Shown here: piece after piece, positions 1 through 11,822 of the stretch | How positions within the stretch are numbered: position 1 is the first letter of the stretch | How the letters are laid out: every line of letters begins with the position of its first letter | Source: Cricetomys ansorgei | Lineage: Eukaryota; Chordata; Mammalia; Rodentia; Nesomyidae | DNA length: 64,000 nucleotides | Assembly: GCA_026225945.1 (NCBI GenBank) | Contig: JAMJFZ010003624.1 | Location: 7,983,001 to 8,047,000 of the forward strand | Direction: 5' to 3' | Made by a program: the position numbers and the translations under genes | The notes under the pieces: generated by a model | The model's input: only the letters and a program-made list of their open reading frames with translations | Told to the model about the DNA's origin: nothing | Databases searched by the model: none

Positions 1-380
1 AAAGAACTTTTGGCAGAAACTATTAGTTACTTCCTTTTTGGCTTTTTCCTCCATCAACTGACAGAATGCTGGCCAATATGTTATCTGGAAGACTGTATCT
101 TTCAGGTTTCCTTGCAGCTAAGGGTGGCATTTGATTAGATTCTGGCCAATGAAATGTATGCCATAGTTCTGAGTTAGACATTAGGCACAATTCCTTAAGC
201 TTGGCTCCTGCTTTCCATCCTAGTGTCTGGAGTTCAGACGTGATGGCTAGACTTTCATTACATGTGAGGCTACAAGCTGACCTGAGGACACAGTACTGAG
301 AGAGACAGAGCAGAGGACAGGTTGGCTGTGTTGTTATACTTGCTGTGGATTGGCGGTACCCGGATTTCCCTGTGAAAGAA
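1..380. repeat. Probable ancient mammalian interspersed repeat
   Basis: Positions about 50-240 (attctggccaatgaaatg, cttgcagctaagggtggc) resemble a widespread mammalian dispersed-repeat motif. The family is not identified. The minus-strand open stretch across it has no splice signals that fit the gene. Confidence 0.35.
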
Positions 381-383
381 TAA

Positions 384-434
<51 letters not shown>
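384..434. repeat. (TG)n microsatellite
   Basis: About 25 uninterrupted TG units, forming the tail of the minus-strand B2-like SINE to its right (435-590). Confidence 0.97.
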
Positions 435-435
<1 letters not shown>

Positions 436-590
436 TGGGGAATGCAAAAGCCACAGAGCACACATGGAAGCCAGGGCACAATTTTCAGGAGTTAGCTCTT
501 CCCTCCTACCATGTGGGTCCCAGAGACTGCACTCAAGTGGTCAGCACCTGGCAGCAAGTGCTTCAATCTGGAGAGCCATCACACCAAGCC
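435..590 (-). repeat. B2-like SINE, minus strand
   Basis: Read on the minus strand it begins near gtgatggctctccagattga and has the usual tRNA-derived head and 'ctaactcctg' body, ending in the CA repeat. Confidence 0.55.
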
Positions 591-734
591 AAGAAAAGCT
601 CCCCTCTCCACTTTCAGTTATATCTGTTTCCAGAACTGATGTTTCTTCTGTGGACTCCAGTTCGGGCTTATTTCTATCCCATCTCCTGCTAGTTTCAGGG
701 ACTTTTGTTGCTGAGTTTTCAGGTTTTTTTTTTT

Positions 735-1215
735 TTTTAAACATTTTTATTGAAAAATTTTGTTTTCCCCATCTCCCAATTCCTCTTATATCTTTCTCAC
801 TTCTCTGACCACTCAATCTTATGTTCTTTTTCTTTCTCTTAAAAAGACAGAACAAAAACAAAATGACAAAACCAAAGAAACACAATCACTCCAAACCACA
901 CAAATGAAAATCAAAATAAATAATCAAAAGACTGTAAGACAAAATAAAACAAAGCAAAACAAAAAAGTCTACAAAGTAACTACAGAGTTCTTTCTGTGTT
1001 TGGCAAACTGAGCGTGGGGCCTGTCCTGAAGCGTGGGTTATATATATTTCTCCACTGGAGAAAGCTGGTATTTCCTTTTCCAGGGGGTACCAGTTGCAGA
1101 CAGCTTCTTGGTTCACGGTGGAGGCCCATGCCCGCTCCCCTCAGTGCTGGGACCTCATCTGGCTTGAGCCTGTGCAGGGCCTGCGCATGCGGCCACTGTC
1201 TCTGTAAGACCGAGT
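735..1215. repeat. Rodent L1-associated repeat
   Basis: A poly-T start, an A/C-rich tract (840-970) and a body with 'tctggcttgagcctgtgcagg' match a common rodent L1-linked sequence that I recognise. The orientation and subfamily are uncertain. Confidence 0.5.
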
Positions 1216-1399
1216 AAAGGTTTCTTTCTCTGTGCACATTGTCTACTTGTGGGTCCAAATGTTACTGAATTTTATGTTAAAATGGGCAACTATAATGAAT
1301 CATGAATTTCACCTAACTGGGGAAAAAGAGGTAGCACTTCTCCAGTAGGCTTGGGTACTTCTGTCCCACCACTGAGAAACAACTACTGGGCACACATAC

Positions 1400-1502
1400 C
1401 TGGCCGGCAAGGCTGGGGTTGCTGAGGTGGGTTATGAGGTTCTGGAGGAGCAGGTGCTTCTTCAGAAACATACTTCAAAAGCTCCTTCCCGAGATATGTT
1501 AC
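1400..1502 (-). CDS. Ankrd31: Ankrd31 RAMA C-terminal edge and Pro-rich tail exon
   Basis: A 103-bp exon (34 codons plus one base) with acceptor sense ttacatacag and donor gtatgt at 1394-1399. It encodes VTYLGKELLKYVSEE, the closing helix after the RAMA core, then a Pro-rich segment (APAPPEPHNPPQQPQPCRP). It is in phase with 6139-6279. It ends with one base, so at least one further coding exon lies before position 1. In this family the REC114-binding peptide is at the extreme C-terminus and is not in this window. Confidence 0.9.
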
Positions 1503-1509
1503 CTGTATG

Positions 1510-2340
1510 TAATTAGAAATGGAATTTAAAAATCATACATTCTGTGAGAGGCAAATACACTTATTTACTGAAAAACTGTTTTTTGTAAACTATTTATTGT
1601 TTCATAATACTACAGAGACCACAGTTATGTCTAACCCACCGTCTTTATGTTTATAAAAACATTTTGTTGTAATATAGCTATATTCATCTACATAACATCT
1701 CTGGCTGCTTTGGGGCTGGAAGACAGTCAAGTTCTTGTGGCAGAGATCATGCATCAGTGAAGCCCAAACTATAGTTTACTATGTTCTCCTGTACGAGAAA
1801 AATCTGTCATCCTTTGTTTACAGTTCTCTCATCAGCTAACATGTCCGAAACTATTCATCTGGCACCTGCTGCCTTATAACTTATAAATGAACATTACAGT
1901 AAAATGAAACTATAAGAACAATAGCGCTTTTCAAGAAATTAGATAACTAACTGATCACATTAATAACGTTTTAGGTCTATATGTACATTTAAAAAAATAT
2001 GCCTGTGAACTTAGATACTGTTATCAGCTCAAAAGCTCAGCACTTAAAAATATCTGTATGTAAGTGTGCAGGGAAGAGGCAGACTGGCAAACAGCTGTCT
2101 ACTCTCTCCTACTGGGTTCCTAGTCCAACCTTCAAGTAGGGAATTGTGCTGACCCTGTTCCATCTTTTGTGCCATGTTTGAGCAGTAATCCTGGGGGACT
2201 GCTTTTTTCTTGGGGAGAGGTGGGGTGGGAGGACGGGGAGTAGATCTGGGGGAGAGGGGAGATGGGGGGAGTAGTGAGGAGTGGAGGGAGAGGAGGAACG
2301 GTGTTACGATGTATTATATGAGAGAAGAATTTACCCTGAA
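1510..2340. other. Intron, no gene recognised
   Basis: AT-rich intron downstream of the RAMA exon. A G/A-rich stretch at 2205-2300 has no clear assignment. Nothing else is supported. Confidence 0.5.
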
Positions 2341-2342
2341 CT

Positions 2343-2503
2343 GGACATAATAAGTGCATACTTATAATCCCAGGGCTTAGGAGGCTGAGGAGGAAGATCA
2401 CTGTTAAGTTCAAAGACAGCCTGGCCTACACAGTGAGTGTCAATCCAGCCTGGGCTGCATAGTGAAAGCCTGTCTCAAAAAGAATGAACAAGCAAATAAA
2501 ATC
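2343..2503 (+). repeat. B1/PB1 SINE, plus strand
   Basis: 7SL-like body (ataatcccagggcttaggag, gcctggcctacacagtgag, cctgtctcaaaaa) ending in an A-rich tail. Confidence 0.85.
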
Positions 2504-2867
2504 TTCAAAACCAGAAAATATACCAATTAGAAACTTATTTTATATTTAAAAATGTATGTCTGACAGAAAAAAATTTCTGACAGGATAGAGAGGAGATAAT
2601 GGAGACAGGACATCATGATGGGAGATACACTGAGCATGACACATGTGGTCTGAGACTCATTGGTTGATTCATTTCTAATAAAAACTTGTGTAAACTCTAT
2701 GAGTCAATAAAAAGCCTTGTCTAGCCACCTCACTGGGTCCTCACAAGACCAAAACAAACTGTTCTTCACTACAATTCTGCCACATCAATACTGTGCTTCC
2801 CTGCAATGTAAGGGCCACACAGATATTTAAATGTACTTCTGAATTTCCTATGTCGGAGTCCTCTGCC

Positions 2868-3070
2868 TGCTAGCGTATATGCCATCACTCTGTGCCCACG
2901 CCCTCGGAGGTCAGAGGCGGGACTGGATTTCCAAACCTGGAGTTACAGACAGTTGTGAGCTGCCATGTGGGTGACGGGAATTGAACCTGAGTCCTCTAAA
3001 AGAACAGCCAATGGTCTTAACTGCTGAGCCCTCTCTCCAGCCCCAAAAGGAGGTTTGTTTTTTTTTTTTT
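2868..3070 (-). repeat. B2/B3 SINE, minus strand
   Basis: Contains gggaattgaacctgagtcct and aactgctgagccctctctcc, the reverse complement of the tRNA-derived head, followed by a T-run. Confidence 0.88.
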
Positions 3071-3284
3071 AAAGCTGTGAATCTTTTAAGTTACGAATTT
3101 TAGAAAATCACTTTATCGTAGTGAGCTCGCAAATAAAAACACCTCATAGCTAGGTATGGTAACTACTCAAAGACTTGCCCAGTTTCAAACTCTATGCATC
3201 TCAGTGACTTATATACAGTCAGAATGGGCATTCTGAAGCAAAGGGGCCTTGCTCAGGGTTTTGAACTTTCACTATCAATTGTAT

Positions 3285-4135
3285 TTTTATGAACTTATCC
3301 ATAACAAGTGCTCAGAGTATATGCCAGCATTGGGATAGCTGGGTCATATGGCAGTTCTTTTAATCTTTTGAGGAACCTCCACATTGATTTCCAGAATGGC
3401 TGTATTAATTTACACTCTCACCGACAGTGAGTAAGGGTTTCTCCTTCCCTACATCCTCTCCAACACGTCTTTTCGGATTTCTTGATGATAGCATTCTGAC
3501 TGGAGTGAGGTGGCATCTCAAAGTAGTTTAATTTGTATTTTCCAGATAACTAGGGATGTCAAACACTTTTAGAAAAATAGTATTGGCCACTTGTGTTTCT
3601 TCTTTTGAAAACTGTGTTTTGCTTCATTGTGCCATTTGTAACTGGCAGTTTTGTGTTATCTCTATTGTTGTTTAATTTTTGCAGTTCTTTGTGAATTCTG
3701 GATATTAGCCCTCTGTCTGAAGTATAGCTCATGAAGATTTTCTGTGGCTTGTCTATGTGCTCTGCTGAATTTTCTTTGTTGTACAGAAATCTTTTAATTT
3801 CACATAGATCCACTTACTAACACTTGAGGCTAGTTACTGTGCTACTGGTGTTCTTTCCAGAAAGTTCTTGTCTAGCCCAAATGTCTTGAAGAGTATGCTC
3901 TATGTTTTCCTCTAATGGTTTCAGAATTTCAGGTTCTAAATTATGGTTTCTGATCCATTTCAAATTGTATACGACTTTTGTATATGGTAGACAATATGTA
4001 TCTAATTTCATTCTTCTGCAGATGGATATCCAGTTTTGTTAACACCATATATTGAATAGACATCTTTTTTCCATGAATGTTTTCACCTCCTTTGTCAAAA
4101 ATTAGAAGGCTATATCTTTGTTTGTATTACAATCT
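3285..4135 (-). repeat. L1 ORF2 3' fragment, minus strand
   Basis: The antisense L1 pattern is unmistakable (gggatagctgggtcatatgg, ttgatttccagaatggctgt, tggatattagccctctgtct). The frame is broken, so this is a dead 5'-truncated copy inside the intron. Confidence 0.9.
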
Positions 4136-4369
4136 ACTTTATATAGGGAAGTAGAGGGAAGAGAGGTGAAGAGAGAAATCAAGCTCAGGGAGATGTGGCT
4201 GCTGGCTTGAAGGATGTTTGGGAATCCTCATATTGGAGCTGCCTTTTACCTATGATCCATGAAAACATCCAATAATCAGTCTCTGCAGCCATGATGAAAC
4301 TTGAGGAAGACTACATCAGTTTCTTTTCTCCTTGCTGGGTAAAAGTGAGAATCAAGTATTTAAGAAAAA

Positions 4370-4500
4370 AAAAAGAAGACAGGCTGTGTCTACACAGCCC
4401 TGACTGTCTTGGAACTCCCTAAGTGGACCAGGCTGGCCTCTTAGCTCACAGAGAAACACCTGCCTCTGCCCCACTACCTAGCAGTGATCAAGTCTCTAAG
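4370..4500 (-). repeat. B1 SINE fragment, minus strand
   Basis: Contains ggaccaggctggcctcttag and acctgcctctgccccactac, antisense B1. Confidence 0.75.
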
Positions 4501-5125
4501 ACCAGGCTGCTCGAGAAGATTCCTTTCCCTACCTCCAAAACTAGAGGATATGCTCAAAGCAACAGATGAGCAAATTTGCAGCACAAAAATGCAAAAAAAA
4601 AAATAAAAATATGAACTACAAGGCAACATGACCATTCCCCAAAGATTATTAACTGCTTATCTATAGGACTCAAAGTTACTCAAATAGGTAAAATACCACA
4701 AGATTCCAAGTTTTCTGGTAAAAGTAAATAATCAATGATATTTGAGAGCTCAAACAAATCAACCAAAGAACAAACAGACAAGCAAAAAAAAACTAAATGA
4801 ATTCAATCTAGGACCTAAAAAAGAAATTCAGCAACACCTTTGGTGTTGTTAGGGACATGTTAGGGACATGGATGAGCAATACAATAAGGACATTCGTATT
4901 TTGAAAATAACAAAAAAGAAAGAAAAATAGAAATGTTGAAAATGTAAATGCAAGCAGACAGACTACATAAGTCACAAAATCCAAAATTTGCTGATAAAGT
5001 GAAGGAGCTAAAACACAGTACTAGAACTACTCCCACAAAAGTCTAGAACAATGCAGAGTTGGGGGCATAGCAGGAGCTACGAGGTGAACAGGCAGAGCTA
5101 GGTAGGACAAAATGAGAAGCTGTCC

Positions 5126-5460
5126 TGTAGCAGTACACCCATGGTGTTGTTCAGCAAGAAAGACAAGGAAGTGTATTCATAGGTGCAAACCCTGCCAGAC
5201 CTCAGCAGAGGGAACCACCGTCATGGCAAGCACCATACTGGACAGTGTGGAACCCCAAGCATCTGAGCTCAGGTGTTTTTATTGATACAGAACTCCTCAG
5301 GTGTTCTACTGATAGCACATGCAGATCATGAGCAATCAAACATTCCCCACATAATTCCAACACTGGCAGACAATACAAAATGCCAAGATCCAAGCAGCCC
5401 CTCATCCGACAGTGCACAAAACAGTATTTTAAACACAACAAAAACTAAACTTCTACCACA
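5126..5460. mobile_element. Solo LTR, 335 bp, with perfect 6-bp target duplication
   Basis: Begins TGTAGCAGTA and ends TACCACA (TG...CA) and is flanked on both sides by CTGTCC (5120-5125 and 5461-5466). The 6-bp duplication points to class II (ERVK-like) integration. It is homologous over its full length to 35378-35707. The family name is unknown to me. Confidence 0.85.
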
Positions 5461-5466
5461 CTGTCC

Positions 5467-6132
5467 CCTGTTGAATTTGTGCTCTGATGCTTACTGAAAT
5501 AGCTAGTGGAGTTTAGGTGTACCATCTACTCTTTGAAATGATGATGGTGAATTTGATGATTCATGCTTGCCTGGATCAATTATGGTAAGATGGTTCCTAA
5601 AGCAGTGAAATCCTAACTGGGCTTACAATTCAGAAGCCCAGCCTGAGAAGAAGGCTACTAAGTTTTAGAGATCTGAATGAAAATGAGAAAAGCAATTCTT
5701 TAGTGATTTGAGGACAGAGCCATGTTCATATATGAAAGTATCATGTAATATCTGTAAGCCTGAGGATTCTTGATCATTCTTTTGGTACTTGGGGGAGATT
5801 TTGGCTTTATTTGATTCAACTGGTACTAACATAGCTACTTCAAGCTACTTCAATGATCCCAAATTTCCTATATTGATTCAGAGAACTGAAATTGTTTGGG
5901 AGAAAAAAAGAGGTGCATAGGTGCAATGAAGTTTCTCAGAGTACATAAAAACCCAAGAAGGGAGGTGCAGTCAACTGCGCTACAAACAGATCTGTAGGAA
6001 AGGAGATGTAGCATGCACAGTAGACACACACAGCAACACAGAACAAATCAGCAATCTTTCACATTCCTTGTAAAGATGTTTGAAACTAAAATAAATTATA
6101 TACCTTCTATTTCATTATGAAGTTAAAGAACG
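5467..6132. other. Intron, nothing recognised
   Basis: AT-rich sequence between the solo LTR and the RAMA core exon, with no repeat or coding signal I can name. Confidence 0.5.
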
Positions 6133-6138
6133 ACTCAC

Positions 6139-6279
6139 CTTACTCCAAGCATAATTCCAGGTCACATAGCTGCTGCCTCCCAGAAGATCCTTGAGCCAGG
6201 TAACTGGGTTCTGATAAGTATGACCATTTTCTACCTTAAGTTTACCATTCAATAAAATACTGGCTTTGTGGGTAGTCTC
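6139..6279 (-). CDS. Ankrd31: Ankrd31 RAMA-domain core exon
   Basis: A 141-bp exon, exactly 47 codons, phase 0 at both ends. The acceptor is sense tttttcacttcag and the donor gtgagt is at 6133-6138. The peptide runs from KASILLNGKLKVENGHTY through NPVTWLKDLLGGSSYVTWNYAW and matches the core of the RAMA fold: a short beta hairpin with a GxL turn, then a helix and a Trp-rich end. RAMA (restriction-enzyme and adenine-methylase associated) domains are known in MPND and ANKRD31 and are thought to read modified DNA or chromatin. That role is not shown for this protein by the sequence alone. Confidence 0.95.
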
Positions 6280-6832
6280 CTGAAGTGAAAAATAAGAATT
6301 AAGATAAACAATTGCTGAAATGTGTGAACTTTTGTTTCTGGCCATGATGAAATAAGAGAGATCATATTTCCTCTAACGCATGACAACCCCGTATCCTCCC
6401 CCCCGTCAAAAAAACCCAACAAAATACACATAACAATGGTTTACAAGATGCCACATGTCAGGCATAACAAAGTCCACTGAACACTGAGATGTAAGACCTT
6501 AATGTAGGGAGCCCTCCACTGCCTTAGCCTACTGCCCTCAGTATCCAGATCACAGAGCAGGGAAGGGGAGTCCAGACAAGAGTACAGAGTTAAAGGGGTC
6601 ACAGCAGGCCATATACTGATTGATGTTTACATGAGAGGAAATTATCAAATTGGCTAAAAATGGAGAAAAGAGCCATGTGAATGGACTAGAGGCAGTGATG
6701 CCTAGCACTCTCACAGGACAGGAATAATGCTTGTCTTCACATAAAACTAGACTAATGTGGGCATCAGATCATTTCACCAGAAAGTCTTGATTAACCCTAA
6801 ATTTGACACTGCTCTAACAAAATTCTTTTTTT

Positions 6833-6993
6833 TTCTTTTTCTGTTTTTTTTTTTTTTTTTTTTTTTTTGAGACAGGGTTTCTCTGTATAGCCCTGGCTGT
6901 CCTGAACTCACTCTGTAGACCAGGCTGGCCTTGAACACACAGAGATCCGCCTGCCTAGGCCTCCCTAGTGCTGTGCGTCACCACCGTCTGGCT
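6833..6993 (-). repeat. B1 SINE, minus strand, with long poly-T
   Basis: A T-run (6847-6868), then gagacagggtttctctgtat and gaccaggctggccttgaaca: a complete antisense B1 with its A-tail. Confidence 0.95.
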
Positions 6994-7424
6994 ACCAAAG
7001 CTTTTAGAAAACTCGAAAGGCTAAAGGGTTCCTGAGCAACTTAACTACCATTATACAACAAATTCTCCAAATACTTCTAAGAATTTAGAATACCCAGCAT
7101 TCATGAAGTACATTTCAGTATGGGAACCTATAAAAATTAACAAGTACAAATCAACAATGTCAAAAACAACATTGTTTACATAGCTCATCAAAAGGCAGGT
7201 ATTGTAAACAAGACTCAACTATATAATGCATTCAAGAGACAAACTTCATATTAAAAGAAATAAGTAAATTGAAAATTAAAAGATTGGAGACAAAATTAAC
7301 AGTTGGAGACTTCGGGGGCTTATGTTTAACAAGAAGGTATAAAGATCTAATTAGGGATGAGAAATGAGAAAAGAGAAGACTCAACCACTATAAACTTGAA
7401 CACTAGACTCAGAAAGAATATACA

Positions 7425-7625
7425 CTTACAATCCCAGCACTGAGGAGACTGAGGAAGGACTGTGAGTTTAAGGCTGGCCTAGGCTAAAATAAAAATAGCA
7501 AGATCTTGCATTTAAAATAGCAAAGGCTGGTGAAATAGCTTAGTGGTGTTAATATTTGCCTAGCATAAACAAGGCTCTGGATTCAGTCCTCAGCACTGTA
7601 AAAAGAAAACAAACAAGAAAAAAAG
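7425..7625 (+). repeat. B1-like and ID-like SINE pieces (B4-type)
   Basis: A B1-like half (caatcccagcactgaggaga) is followed by an ID/tRNA-like half (gaaatagcttagtggtgtta) and an A-rich tail. Confidence 0.55.
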
Positions 7626-7774
7626 AAAACCGCTTAACGACAGGCTATTTATTCCTTGTACTGCCTATGGAACATTATTTAGGAGAGGACACTTACTTGG
7701 TAAAATGAGCTTTACAAAGTTTAAAAAGGAATGAGATAATATAAAATATGTTCTCTAATCAACAGCTGTGTAAT

Positions 7775-8700
7775 TGGACCCAGGGTTCACTCAACAGGAG
7801 GGAAATCATGTCTGGTACTGGAAACCTAGCCTATCATTGGGGCTACTGAGGCCATGGATCTTCTAGAACCTACTGATACAACTAATTCTTAAATAGCACA
7901 TGAAGAGTCAATTAAAAAAATGGGTAACAGAACTGAACAGAAACTTCCACCAAAAAATAAATATAAATGGTCAATAACACATGAAAAGATGTTCAACATC
8001 ATTAATTGTGGACATGCAGATTAAAGCCACAATAATAAAGCAGTACACATATATACATGCTATGTAACACACCCACATTATATGTTAGCAAGGCTACAAT
8101 TAAAAGATCAATCATACTAAGGACTGGTGATGATGCAGAGCAACTAGAACTTTCTGTATTGGGAAAATGTAAGATTTCACAAACAACTTCAGCAATTTCT
8201 TTAAAAGTTAAGTGCATACCTATCTTAGGATTCAAGAACTCCATTCGTAAGTATATACCCAAGAAAAATAAAGTCTATCTCATACCAAAACCTGTAAAAT
8301 AAAATCATCTCAGCTTTATATGGAATAGACGACATCTGGAAACAACCTAAATACCTATCAGATGAACTGATAAACTATGGTATCATGTAAAACAAACCAC
8401 TACCTAGCAACACAAAAGGAATAAAGATGGATCTCAAATAATTAGACTAAGAGAAAGGAATCTTATAAAAATGAGTATACAAAGTATAATTCCCATATGT
8501 AAAATTATTAGAAGTGCAAATTAGGAAAAGAAAACACACCAGCAACTGTCTGAGGACTGGCAGGGAAAGAGAAATAAAAACCAGGCAGCAGAAGCTTCTG
8601 GAGGAGATGGATAGTTTATTGTTTGTGGTCAGAATTGTACAGTATCAAATAGTCAAATGTCAAATAGTACAGTGTATACAAATTATACCTCAGTAAAGGT
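7775..8700 (+). repeat. L1 fragments, plus strand
   Basis: 7775-7880 matches part of the L1 3' region seen again at 58870-58990 (acctagcctatcattggggc). 7920-8480 has the degenerate ORF2 end (acatgaaaagatgttcaaca, ggaaacaacctaaatacctatc). All frames are broken. Confidence 0.75.
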
Positions 8701-9600
8701 GTTAAATGGCTATAATTAAAATACTCTACTGAAAATTCATTAAGCTGATCCAGAGAAGTAACTACAACTGTCAAAATCAAAGTATATATAACCAATCTAC
8801 TAAAAATTGACATGCTCTGGCTAATTTTAAAGTAGGTATTACTTAATTGGTTGGCAGGCAAACTAGAACATTGAAGGAAATGAGATCAAACCATTAATGT
8901 GATCATAGAACTCTTAATTTGAAACTTTAATATTAAACTGCTTTGTTCCTAACTTATAAGTAAACCTTCCTAAGTAGAAAAGTCACAGTGTCGAGAAATG
9001 AGAAGAGGAAACAGTCATTCCAGTTAAATTCTGGTTAGGCTGGACTCATTTCTCATAGATTAGTTCACACGCAAAGAAGCACCTTCAAGGACTCTGTAAT
9101 CCTTGTCATTCTAAATTCCTCTTTCAAAAAGTGAGAAGAGATAAAGTGTCTTTTAATAGGCGTATCTAGCAGAATCTTTTCTCCCTCCCCCACTTTTATG
9201 CATATGTGATAGTTTTGTGTTTCTTCCTGAAACTTTGATCTGGCCCTAAACTGAGCCTGTCTGGAAGACAAATCAACACATTCCTAGGGATGGCTTAGCA
9301 GTATACTGGTAGCTCTTGAGTCTAGTTTGAACTAAAAACAGCTCCAATGTCCTATCTTTGCTCTTAAATCTTTCCTGCTACAATATAACTGACTAATTGT
9401 GGTTGAGAACTAAAAGGTACTTATGGCTAAAATCTGTCAGAGCAATTCCAGAATAAGGTATGGGTTTTCTTCCTAAGAATATAATGGGTATGTCCCTCCA
9501 TTTAGAAAGTACAACCAAATCCTACGTCCTATATGCCCGTACTTTGCTATACCAACATTACTTGCAAAGTTTGCAAGACTTTAGAGAAAAGAAAAATCGT
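8700..9600. other. Intron, nothing recognised
   Basis: AT-rich intron upstream (sense: downstream) of the 993-bp exon. The short open stretches here have no compatible splice sites. Confidence 0.5.
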
Positions 9601-9607
9601 AGCATAC

Positions 9608-10600
9608 CTGTGTTTTGAATTCTAGCATGTCCTTTCCTGGATTAATTCTTCCAAGTAATATCAAATCTTTCAGCTGCACAGTTTTCTTTCTGGGAGCTGT
9701 CCTGTGGTATGGAGGCTTTTTAATAGAATGCTGATGGGCAGGCGCAGAAGGAGAGATCTGCATGCCATCTGCATGTGAAACAGCTGAAGCTGTGTTCTTA
9801 GAACTTGGCTTTGTCTGATGTTCAGTACCAGGGTCTACGACAGCGACCACTTGATGAGTCAGAGGTTCTGATACCCCCCCAGATGTTCGTTGGGAAGCTG
9901 TTTTCTTGTTCCTTCTTTTTGGATTACAATGGGAAAGGTCCTGATTCTGAGGAACAGCTGCTGGATAGGCATCATTCTGGGAAGATATACTTTTATCTTC
10001 TGAAATATTTATAGTACCAGTTACTGCAGGAGAACTATCAAATCCACGGCCTTTAATGGTGGTTTCCATAAGAACATTTTCTGCTTGTGAATTTTCCGCT
10101 TGAGAAAAAAAAGCAACAGGTTGGGATGATGATTTAATTTTCACAGTGCCATCTGAATGTCTGGATTTTAATAACCCATCCAAGGCACAGTCCTGGACAT
10201 TCCGTTTGGAATTCATCTCATTTCCAGAGAATTCTCTTCTCATCACTTCTGCATCTAAACAAGTATTAGTATCCTGGCTGTTACCCTGTATTTCCAGAGA
10301 CAATGGCATTTCCTGCATGCTTCTGTAAGTAAGACTGGCAGGAGAAGGTGAGCCCGACGGGGGACGCGCTGAGTCTTCCGACTAGGAGGCTCTTGGCTCT
10401 TCTTCTCACTCGAGATGTCTGAGCTACATGGCAGCTTCCTTAAGCTAATAGCAGAAAATGGTATGGCATTCTTATAGTTTTGAAGTTTCATTCTTATCTT
10501 TTTCTGTTTCTGTGCCACAACTAAAAGACTCTTCTGTCTTGTGGCCAAATTAGTCAGTTGTTCTCTCAGGGCCCCATGCTTGAACGACTCCATGGACACT
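9608..10600 (-). CDS. Ankrd31: Ankrd31 993-bp exon: coiled-coil end, linker, RAMA start; frame broken
   Basis: The acceptor is sense tcttttatag at 10601 and the donor gtatgc ends at 9607. The 5' half (10600 to about 10380) continues the coiled coil (LTNLATRQKSLLVVAQKQKK) in the frame set by 12251-12347. The 3' half encodes a Ser-rich linker and the start of a RAMA-type domain (QLKDLILLGRINPGKDMLEF) in the frame required by 6139-6279. The two frames differ. Exon length minus its one-base entry leaves a remainder of two, so one base is missing (or two added). The 3' frame is closed by TAG at 10382-10384 and the 5' frame runs to 10255. The break therefore lies at 10255-10381, most simply at the G5 run 10359-10363. 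Confidence 0.9.
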
Positions 10601-10814
10601 CTATAAAAGAAAGAAAGAAAAAATTAACCACAATTTTTTCTTCAGCAGGCTTTTGTATATTAAAGAAACTTCTCTCATAATGTGAATCAGCTTCAAGTAC
10701 AAAAGTCTGTCTTTGAGATATATTTTCCTTTGCAAGGAAACTGGCTTACTTAAAAACTAAACTTATTTAATGAGTTTGCCTTTAAAACATGTTTACGATT
10801 TACTTATTTTATTA

Positions 10815-11015
10815 TTTGATGTACGAGTGTTTTGCCTGAATGATGTACGTGCCCCACATGCATGCCGGGTGCCAGAAGCCATAAGAAGGCTTTGGACGCC
10901 CTGGGACTGGAGTTATAGGTGGCTGTGAGTCACCATGGGGGTACTGGGAATGGAACCCCAGCCTCTGAAAGGGCAACAAGTGCTCCTAACCCTTGAGCCA
11001 ACTCTCCAGCCCCAG
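10815..11015 (-). repeat. B2 SINE, minus strand
   Basis: Contains ctgggactggagttataggt and gagccaactctccagcccc, antisense B2 with the tRNA head at the right. Confidence 0.92.
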
Positions 11016-11509
11016 TTTGAGTTTTATTTAAAAAAAAGAAAAAGGATATAATACCATCTGAGTAAACTCAGAAAGAAAACAGAACTCGGGAAGTCTGCAC
11101 TGTATTGGTTGGAAGGTGGTGCTTGGTGGCTGAATAGGGCAGGGCTACTACTACTTAATTTTCAGGTTTGCTTATCCGGTTTAAAGTGGAAAGATATATT
11201 AGAAATTAATATATGGGGGTAAGCTCTACTCAGCTTCCCTTAGCTACAGAGTAACAAGATTGTTTTTTAAATAATCATACTTCCGCAAGACCTGAGAATG
11301 TAGTTAATTCATTGGAGATTTACTCTAAGTTGTATTCTGAACTTGTTCTGAGGTCTTTTCAAGTTGAGAAGCTCTCCCAGAAGCACGATCATCCTTGGCA
11401 CCTTTAACCCCAAGATCTCAGACTCGTTAGCACTGTGGTAGAGGCGGTGGCTCGCCTCACCATCAAACCTGTCTTTTGGTTCAGCACAAATCCGTCACTG
11501 ACTTTGGTT

Positions 11510-11822
11510 TCGCTGGTTCTCAAATTTTTTTGGCCTCAGAACCTATACATACTCTTAAAGAACCCAAACAGCTTTTGTTTGTACAGACTATATCTACCAC
11601 CATTTATTATTTTATAATTTAACAGAAAAAATTTAAAGAATGATATAAAAATACAAATTATATTAGCTAACGCGGTATTTGGAAAAATTCTGTGGGATAC
11701 TCATGAGTGAGTAAGAACAAATAACATCTTGGTATTATTAATAAAACATAGCTTTAATTTCACATGCAATGGTCTAAGGACCTAGCATGGATATCTAGTC
11801 TATACTTTAAGAGCTGCTGTCT
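11510..11822. mobile_element. hAT-type DNA transposon fossil
   Basis: Starts near ctggttctcaaatttttttgg and ends near actttaagagctgctg. These are degraded hAT terminal repeats around an AT-rich body, a non-autonomous MER-type element. Confidence 0.55.

Noticed and set aside
23..481. His/Thr-rich frames through the (TG)n array
   Set aside because: Product of the microsatellite. The same applies to frames at 14589-15038, 28641-28907 and 42036-42324.
541..885. 114-codon minus-strand open frame with a polar, coding-like middle
   Set aside because: Its end is SINE sequence and its start is a poly-A tract. No acceptor fits the exon at 1400-1502.
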